Assembly: GCA_038249605.1 (NCBI GenBank)
Contig: JBBSDH010000054.1
Span: forward strand, 1-20,534
Length of the DNA: 20,534 bases
Direction: 5' to 3'
Source of the DNA: M3007 sp038249605
GTDB lineage: Bacteria > Bacteroidota > Bacteroidia > Chitinophagales > Saprospiraceae
The position numbers and the translations under genes are program-made. Every line of letters begins with the position of its first letter. The stretch's first letter is position 1. The notes beneath the pieces are model-generated. The model ran no database searches and was not told the origin of the DNA. It saw only the letters and a list, made by a program, of their open reading frames with translations. Positions 15,735 to 20,534 of this stretch are shown one piece after another.

Positions 15735-16238
15735 ATGGACGATCACCTCGACTTCATAGTTCCCAAAGTTATTCCTTTTGGCGAGGATCTTGCCGAAGAA
15801 AAATTCTGGGTAGGCAAAAGGTGGCTCGAAGTACGCGACGACGAGGGGTTTCACGAGTCGATCCTGCACCTTTTCAACGAGGGCGGCGAGTACATGTTGT
15901 CGCTAGATGGCAACATTGTACGCGGCACCTGGAAAAAACTGGGGCAGTACAACACGCTTATATTGGAGCTAAGCGGACGAAGCGAATTATTCGATCTGCG
16001 TTTTTTGAGCGCCGATTTCATGGTACTTACCAAACACGGCGACCAGGCCCGCAAGGGCTTGCGTCGGTATTTTTGCCTCGCCCACGAACCTTCACTAAAA
16101 AGTGGCGGCCGTGAGCTCGACTGGCGCCACGTGATGGAAAAAATGTTCAACATCTGGCGCGGAAACAGCCTCAGTCTTTGGGCATGGCTTCTGTTCATCA
16201 TCCTGCTGGTGCTCGTTGTTTATCTTTCATTCAGTTAA
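15735..16238 (+). CDS. Tail-anchored hypothetical protein, possibly lipocalin-like
   Basis: A 167-residue protein whose C-terminus is one strongly hydrophobic helix (WAWLLFIILLVLVVYLSF) ending at the last residues, so it is probably anchored in the membrane with the rest in the cytoplasm. The middle (LHLFNEGGEYMLSLDGNIVRGTWKK onward, read in overlapping parts) has the spacing of Bacteroidota lipocalin-like stress proteins: a G-x-W turn followed by alternating beta strands. That is a weak resemblance. The frame is open from 15534, but that stretch starts inside the inverted-repeat element and looks non-coding, so ATG 15735 is preferred; TTG 15666 is an alternative. The symporter start lies 41 bp downstream, suggesting co-transcription. 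Confidence 0.65.
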   Translation: MDDHLDFIVPKVIPFGEDLAEEKFWVGKRWLEVRDDEGFHESILHLFNEGGEYMLSLDGNIVRGTWKKLGQYNTLILELSGRSELFDLRFLSADFMVLTKHGDQARKGLRRYFCLAHEPSLKSGGRELDWRHVMEKMFNIWRGNSLSLWAWLLFIILLVLVVYLSFS

Positions 16239-16279
16239 AACACCGGCTCCTGTTACCAAGGGCCGCCCAAGTGAATTGC

Positions 16280-17971
16280 ATGCAGACTCTCGATTGGTTC
16301 GTACTTGTTGGTACCCTCACTTTTGTGGTTTCTTATGGCATCTGGCGCAGTCGCAACCTGCAAACCAGCGAAAACTTTCTCGCAGGTAAACGTGATTTGC
16401 CCTGGTGGACCATTGGACTGAGCATCATGGCTACCCAGGCCAGCGCCATTACATTTCTCAGCACGCCCGGACAGGGCTTTTCTGACGGCATGCAGTTTGT
16501 GCAGTTTTACCTGGGGATGCCCATAGCCATGATTTTTCTGGTGGTGTTTATTTTGCCCATCTATTACAACCTGCGCGTAACCACAGCCTACGAATTTCTC
16601 GAACAACGCTTCGATTTGCGCATGCGCACCCTCACAGCCCTGTTGTTTCTTGTACAAAGGGGCATCGCTGCGGCCATCAGCATTTATGCTCCAAGCATCA
16701 TCCTGTGTGCCGTCTTCGGCTGGAACCTGGCCCTCACCAACTTCCTCATGGCCATTTTTGTGGTCATCTACACTACTTCAGGTGGCAGCTCAGCGGTAAG
16801 CCGTACCCAAGAACTGCAAATGACCATCATGATGGGTGGATTGTTGATGGCGTTTGGTTTGGTGCTTTACAAATTGCCTGAAGGTATTGGTATGACCGAA
16901 GCCTGGAACCTTGCAGGCGTAACTGGAAAAACACAGGTGCTCGATTGGAGTTTCGACTTGCACGACCGGTACAATGTATGGTCGGGCATCCTCGGAGCCA
17001 CGTTTTTGTTCCTGTCCTATTTCGGCACCGACCAGAGTCAGGTAGGCCGTTATTTGTCGGGAAAATCGCTTCGGGAAAGTCGTTTGGGCCTTTTGTTAAA
17101 CGGCTTCATCAAAATTCCCATGCAATTTCTGGTTTTGTCGGTAGGGGTGATGGTTTATGTCTTTTTCCAATTCAACCCGTCGCCGCTGTATTACAACCAG
17201 GCCAACAGGGCCAAAGTGGTGGGCACCCCTCAGGAAGCTCCTTTTCAACGCCTTGAAGCAAGCAACGATAGTCTTTTTCTGGCAAAACAAAGCACGCTCA
17301 GGGACTACCTCTCCGCTCGTCAAACCGGCGACGAAGCTTTGCAGGAAAAGGCCGGGACAACCTTGTTAAGTATCGACAAGGAACGTTCGGACCTGCATAC
17401 CGAGGCCGTAAAACTGGTGAAACAAACCATTACCGGAGGCGATGCCAAGGACAAGGATTATGTGTTCATCCATTTCATCCTCAACCACATCCCTTCCGGA
17501 CTGATCGGGCTCATGCTTGCCATGATCTTTTGTGCCTCTTGGAGTACCACAGCTTCGGAGCTTAGCGCCCTGACCGCCACCACGGTTTCCGACATATACC
17601 GGAGGTCCTTAGCGCCGGGCCGAGACGATACGCACTATTTTAGGGCTTCCCGCATTACCACCGTTTTATGGGGCGTTTTCATCATGGTATTTGCTACTTA
17701 TGCCGACCTGTTCGACAACCTCATTCAGGCCGTGAATATGATAGGATCCATTTTTTACGGCACCATTTTAGGTATATTTTTCACCGCTTTTTTCTTAAAA
17801 AAAGTTAAAGGAAATGCGGTGTTTTATGCTGCCATCGTCACCGAAGCGATCATCATGTACATGTTTTTTGTTGTGGATAAAGATGCGTACCTCTGGTACA
17901 ATCCGCTTGGATGCGGCCTCGTCATGGGTATTTCCTGGCTGCTGCAAAAGTTGTATTTCGACAAACGTTAA
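16280..17971 (+). CDS. Sodium:solute symporter (SSS family)
   Basis: A 563-residue inner-membrane transporter with the SSS/LeuT-like pattern of about 13 hydrophobic helices. Family marks include the early SENFLAGKRDLPWW segment, SIMATQASAITFLSTPG in helix 1, and YFGTDQSQVGRYL in the middle; late Ser/Thr residues of a sodium site (SWSTTASELSALTATT) are visible. A long hydrophilic insert, about residues 310-395, interrupts the helices and is common in Bacteroidota members. It couples sodium entry to uptake of a sugar, amino acid or carboxylate; the substrate is not identifiable. ATG 16280 is chosen because the longer frame from 16178 overlaps the previous gene and adds non-membrane sequence. 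Confidence 0.92.
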   Translation: MQTLDWFVLVGTLTFVVSYGIWRSRNLQTSENFLAGKRDLPWWTIGLSIMATQASAITFLSTPGQGFSDGMQFVQFYLGMPIAMIFLVVFILPIYYNLRVTTAYEFLEQRFDLRMRTLTALLFLVQRGIAAAISIYAPSIILCAVFGWNLALTNFLMAIFVVIYTTSGGSSAVSRTQELQMTIMMGGLLMAFGLVLYKLPEGIGMTEAWNLAGVTGKTQVLDWSFDLHDRYNVWSGILGATFLFLSYFGTDQSQVGRYLSGKSLRESRLGLLLNGFIKIPMQFLVLSVGVMVYVFFQFNPSPLYYNQANRAKVVGTPQEAPFQRLEASNDSLFLAKQSTLRDYLSARQTGDEALQEKAGTTLLSIDKERSDLHTEAVKLVKQTITGGDAKDKDYVFIHFILNHIPSGLIGLMLAMIFCASWSTTASELSALTATTVSDIYRRSLAPGRDDTHYFRASRITTVLWGVFIMVFATYADLFDNLIQAVNMIGSIFYGTILGIFFTAFFLKKVKGNAVFYAAIVTEAIIMYMFFVVDKDAYLWYNPLGCGLVMGISWLLQKLYFDKR

Positions 17972-18090
17972 ACCTGTCTTAATACAAACGCTGTATGGCC
18001 ATATTGTGAAATAAAGGTTTAAATTGCGGTGTATATTCCTTTGAGTTATCTTTTTATTTGCGATTCAAGTTCACCACAAAACCTTAATCC

Positions 18091-18180
18091 ATGCTTATTC
18101 TCACCTTTTTAGTAATCATCCTACTCGTCTGTGGCAATGTTCTTTTTGGACAAGAAAAAAAGCATCGCCCAATTTTGTAA
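18091..18180 (+). CDS. Possible 29-residue membrane mini-protein
   Basis: An ATG-started frame of 29 codons, too short for usual gene finding. It encodes a hydrophobic stretch (LILTFLVIILLVCGNVLF) followed by a short charged tail, GQEKKHRPIL. This fits a single-pass membrane mini-protein, or the signal peptide remnant of a lost exported protein (LFGQ resembles local signal peptidase sites). A strong hairpin begins 33 bp after the stop, which supports a transcript ending here. No ribosome binding site is evident, as is usual for this phylum. Chance is a real alternative. Confidence 0.4.
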   Translation: MLILTFLVIILLVCGNVLFGQEKKHRPIL

Positions 18181-18212
18181 CAGCCAAAGTGCTGAATACC
18201 GGAACCAGTTAA

Positions 18213-18249
18213 ACATGAGTCATCCCAAATTTTTTGGGGTGACTCATGT
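18213..18249 (+). terminator. Terminator hairpin after the symporter/mini-ORF, possibly bidirectional
   Basis: A 17-bp stem (ACATGAGTCATCCCAAA at 18213-18229 with 18233-18249, one G-T pair) and 3-nt loop are followed by GTTTTAG. It lies between converging transcription units. The T tract is short, but the stem is long. Confidence 0.7.
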
Positions 18250-18259
18250 GTTTTAGCAC

Positions 18260-18297
18260 AAAAAAAGCCGCTGGCGTTGCTTACGCATGCCAACGGC
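18260..18297 (-). terminator. Intrinsic terminator of the endonuclease-family gene
   Basis: On the minus strand a hairpin formed by 18297-18285 and 18280-18267 (about 12 pairs with one mismatch and one bulge) is followed by T7 (18266-18260). It sits about 110 bp beyond the stop of the minus-strand gene that ends at 18407. Confidence 0.75.
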
Positions 18298-18406
18298 CAA
18301 TAAACCCCAAAAAACCAAATGAAAACTGCACAAATAAACGCAAAAGTTATAAAATGGTTGCGTTTTTTGTTTCACAGATTAATTGTTCACGCAAAATATT
18401 CAAAAA

Positions 18407-19369
18407 TTATTCCTCCGGAAGCTCAAATTCAGCCCAAAGCGGGTAGTGATCGGAGATCATCCAGGAAATTTGTTGCTTGGAAAGTCCCTGGTCCAGAAAA
18501 ACTTTGTCGATGAAATCAAAATTGCCGCCTTTTTGAAAAGTCATGGATAATCGGGGAATGTCATTTTCCCCATCAAACCACGTAATGTGGTCGTAATATT
18601 TGGTTTCATCAAAAATGGAACGCGAGTGGCCCAATAACCCTTCCGGAATGTGTAGACCTTCTGCTACGAATGTTTTTTCCAACAAATCTCCGCGTTTATC
18701 AATGTTGAAATCGCCAAGAGCTATGAAATTTTGTTCGTAAGAATTAACCCGTTTGGCCCAGTCGGCCAGCCATTTTGCGATGGCACGCAACTCAGGTATG
18801 CGGTCTTTTGATTTGTTTCCATACAAAATATGCAGGGTAACAAGCACAAATGTGGTGTTCATGGTACGAAATCCGACGGCATAGGGCGTTCGGGCAAATT
18901 GTTTGCTGAGCGCATCTTCCGATACGTTGAGCACATCGTCGGGCACCACAAGTTCGCAGGCCAATCCGGATAGTTGAACACGGCGCGTATCAAAAAGATA
19001 GGCCATGCGTTCGCCGTTGCCTGCATCGCCGCGGTTTACATCGGTCAGAATCAGCGACCAGTCGCGGCCAAGTATTTCCATCAGGTCGCGCAGACCCCGA
19101 ATGTTGTCTTTCACTTCCTGCAAAGCGATCACATCAAAATGGCGTATGATTTCAGCGATGGAACGCACCGAGTGCAAGTCGCGCCGAGGAGAATCACCCT
19201 CCTCACTGGTCCATTTGCGGGTAATGTTGCCAAAAGCGCGGATGTTCCAGGTAGCGATGAGCAGGTTTTGCCCAAGCCTTTTGGGCGGCACGGTTTCACG
19301 TACTGAAGCCCTAAGGGCTAGCAATTCCTGCTGGATGTGAGCAGGAGGGATGTCCGTAATAAGCGTCAT
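18407..19369 (-). CDS. Endonuclease/exonuclease/phosphatase family protein
   Basis: A 320-residue protein of the EEP superfamily (DNase I/exonuclease III-like). The diagnostic residues are in order: N42 in TWNIRAFG, E85 in ALQEV, D220 and N222 in LGDFNID, and D307-H308 in SDHYP. These coordinate a divalent metal and activate water for phosphodiester or phosphomonoester cleavage. No signal peptide or membrane segment is present, so it is probably cytoplasmic; nuclease versus phosphatase cannot be told apart. The longer frame starts 16 codons earlier at 19417 with atypical sequence, so ATG 19369 is preferred. A TACCTTTA (one base off the -7 consensus) lies at 19405-19398. It is divergent from the damaged DUF1800-DUF1501 locus. 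Confidence 0.85.
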   Translation of the reverse strand: MTLITDIPPAHIQQELLALRASVRETVPPKRLGQNLLIATWNIRAFGNITRKWTSEEGDSPRRDLHSVRSIAEIIRHFDVIALQEVKDNIRGLRDLMEILGRDWSLILTDVNRGDAGNGERMAYLFDTRRVQLSGLACELVVPDDVLNVSEDALSKQFARTPYAVGFRTMNTTFVLVTLHILYGNKSKDRIPELRAIAKWLADWAKRVNSYEQNFIALGDFNIDKRGDLLEKTFVAEGLHIPEGLLGHSRSIFDETKYYDHITWFDGENDIPRLSMTFQKGGNFDFIDKVFLDQGLSKQQISWMISDHYPLWAEFELPEE

Positions 19370-19452
19370 GTTTTCAAAATGTTGTTTTAAGGTAAAGTAA
19401 AGGTAAATAAAAGTCATCTACTGCTCATGGTCTTAACGAGGTGTTAAACCAC

Positions 19453-19486
19453 ACGGTTCAATTAAACGCCTGCTGCTTTGAACCGT
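19453..19486 (+). other. Inverted repeat with T-rich tail upstream of the DUF1800 remnant
   Basis: ACGGTTCAA (19453-19461) and its exact complement (19478-19486) form a 9-bp stem with a 16-nt loop, followed by CTTTTGTTT. It resembles a plus-strand terminator, yet no plus-strand gene precedes it in the window. It may be left over from the deletion that removed the front of the DUF1800 gene, or may act as a leader attenuator. Confidence 0.4.
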
Positions 19487-19546
19487 CTTTTGTTTCTGAA
19501 AACCCTCATACAATGACGAAGCAACGCACTTGGGAAATTCGGTGAC

Positions 19547-20500
19547 TTGCTGCGCAGCGTTTTCAAATCGGCCGCCATGCTCGCTTTCCTCAACAACCAG
19601 CAAAATAAAAAGCAACATCCCAACGAAAACTTCACCCGTGAAGTAATGGAACTCTTCACGCTCGGACGGGGCAATTACACCGAAACCGATGTGACCGAAG
19701 CTGCCCGATCCTTTACTGGTTGGAGCTTCAGACTCAACGGCGAATTTGTTTTTCGTGAACGCGATCACGATACAGGCCCAATAACCATCCTCGGACAAAC
19801 AGGCCATTTCACCGGCGACGACGTGCTCGACATCTTGCTCCAACAACCTCAAACAGCCCGCTTCATCAGTGATAAAATTGCGCGTTTTTTTTGTGGAGAC
19901 CAGGCCTTGCACCCCAATGTGCACAAAGAACTCGCGCGGCGGTTTTTCGACAGTGGTTACGACATAGGCGACTTGCTGGATGCCATTGATTTTATCAAAA
20001 CCGCCTCTTTGGCTACCACTTCACTCTGGTTGCCACGATTTTTGCATGCCTTCCAACAACCTGGTGTGTTGAAAAACAACGGAAAAATACTTGTCGTACT
20101 GAAGCTCAGCGGCGGCAACGACGGGCTCAACACCTTCATGCCTGTACGCAACGACGTGTATTACAGAGAGCGGCCACGGCTGGCCATCGAACGCGAAAAA
20201 ACACTTGCGCTCACCAGCGAAGCAGGTCTGCACCCTGCCCTGGAAGCCATGAAAAAACTGTACGACAACGGCCACCTCGGCGTGTTGCACAACGTGGGTT
20301 ATCCCAATCCCGATAGGTCGCATTTTCGGAGTATGGACATCTGGCACAGCGGCAGCAGCGCTACGGATTATGTACAAACCGGTTGGCTGGGTCGTTACCT
20401 CAATGCACGTTGCAGCGGCTCGGATACACCACAGCATCCTGCGGCCATGGCGCTGGAAATTGATGACACCCTCAGTCTGGCGTTAAAGGCGAACAGATGA
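19547..20500 (+). CDS. Damaged locus: C-terminal DUF1800 piece fused to DUF1501 protein (likely pseudogene)
   Basis: Residues 1-145 match the late part of a DUF1800 protein (MLAFLNNQQNKK, HPNENFTREVMELFTLGRG, ARSFTGW, GDDVLDILLQQP, then the YDI segment). At about 19975-19990 the text switches, without a stop, to the N-terminal region of a DUF1501 protein (DFIKTASLATTSLWLPRFLHA, LSGGNDGLNTF, GYPNPDRSHFRSMDIWH). In Bacteroidota these are usually two adjacent genes, DUF1501 starting with a Tat-type RR motif, which is missing here. DUF1800 homology can be followed back to about 19520 (ALGKFGDLL) but its first half is absent. The frame ends at 20498-20500 through a 1-nt shift. Both families are exported proteins of unknown enzymatic role. 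TTG 19547 is only a formal start. Confidence 0.8.
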   Translation: MLRSVFKSAAMLAFLNNQQNKKQHPNENFTREVMELFTLGRGNYTETDVTEAARSFTGWSFRLNGEFVFRERDHDTGPITILGQTGHFTGDDVLDILLQQPQTARFISDKIARFFCGDQALHPNVHKELARRFFDSGYDIGDLLDAIDFIKTASLATTSLWLPRFLHAFQQPGVLKNNGKILVVLKLSGGNDGLNTFMPVRNDVYYRERPRLAIEREKTLALTSEAGLHPALEAMKKLYDNGHLGVLHNVGYPNPDRSHFRSMDIWHSGSSATDYVQTGWLGRYLNARCSGSDTPQHPAAMALEIDDTLSLALKANR

Positions 20501-20534
20501 AAGGTCTTGCCCTTCAGGACCCGAAACGCCTGTA
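20488..20534 (+). pseudogene. Continuation of DUF1501 in the next frame, running off the window
   Basis: Directly after the lysine codon at 20486-20488 the expected DUF1501 sequence continues one frame away: GEQMKGLALQDPKRL is encoded if a single G is added near 20488-20489. DUF1501 proteins commonly read LALKGxxxKGLALxDP at this place. The gene therefore extends beyond the right edge, and the premature TGA at 20498 comes from a 1-nt deletion or a sequencing error in a G run. Confidence 0.7.

Larger units (their letters stand above)
17972..18406. other. Intergenic region with a mini-ORF and two hairpins
   Basis: This 435-bp gap holds a 29-codon open frame (18091-18180), a 17-bp-stem hairpin (18213-18249) and a minus-strand terminator (18260-18297). 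The remainder, including 17972-18090, is AT-rich and shows no clear promoter or other gene. Confidence 0.5.

Overview
The window looks like a chromosomal segment from an environmental Bacteroidota, probably of the Saprospiria/Chitinophagia type. The assignment rests on TAnnTTTG-type -7 promoter elements just before several genes, weak Shine-Dalgarno signals, signal peptides ending in FAQ/NAQ, and the gene families present: Nfu_N-NifU, exported S9 and M28 peptidases, DUF5682, and a DUF1800/DUF1501 pair. No rRNA, tRNA, CRISPR array, integrase or transposase was seen.

Layout. Positions 1-546 hold a GC-rich hairpin and an AT-rich leader. Positions 547-4599 encode one very large signalling protein (two cyclase homology domains, an AAA-type ATPase, TPR repeats; the layout of soluble adenylyl cyclases), cut in two by an in-frame TAA at 2236-2238. 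On the same strand follow comF with a 4-bp overlapped small gene (4747-5759), an NFU1-type Fe-S scaffold gene (5846-6454) and murQ (6502-7314). A perfect palindrome and a 7-bp tandem repeat separate murQ from a convergent exported S9 peptidase (9576-7399). The 510-bp gap upstream of that peptidase holds two more heptamer arrays and a strong candidate for a ~92-nt small RNA. A secreted M28 metallopeptidase (10117-11550) converges on a minus-strand operon read from 15364 down: alpha/beta hydrolase, PrsW-type membrane protease, DUF5682 protein. Between this operon and the next plus-strand pair lies a ~195-bp imperfect inverted-repeat (MITE-like) element. The plus-strand pair is a tail-anchored unknown protein and a sodium:solute symporter. 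A 29-codon membrane mini-ORF and two terminators lead to a minus-strand endonuclease/exonuclease/phosphatase-family gene. The right end carries a damaged DUF1800-DUF1501 locus in which two normally separate genes are fused by deletion and then frameshifted.

How the genes work together: most are unrelated housekeeping or envelope functions (peptide degradation outside the cytoplasm, Fe-S assembly, muropeptide recycling, solute uptake). The parts most worth a second look are the small RNA, the MITE-like element, the three heptamer arrays, the interrupted cyclase and the DUF1800-DUF1501 fusion. Three reading-frame lesions (one nonsense, one deletion fusion, one 1-nt frameshift) in 20 kb mean that sequence or assembly error must be ruled out before biological decay is claimed.
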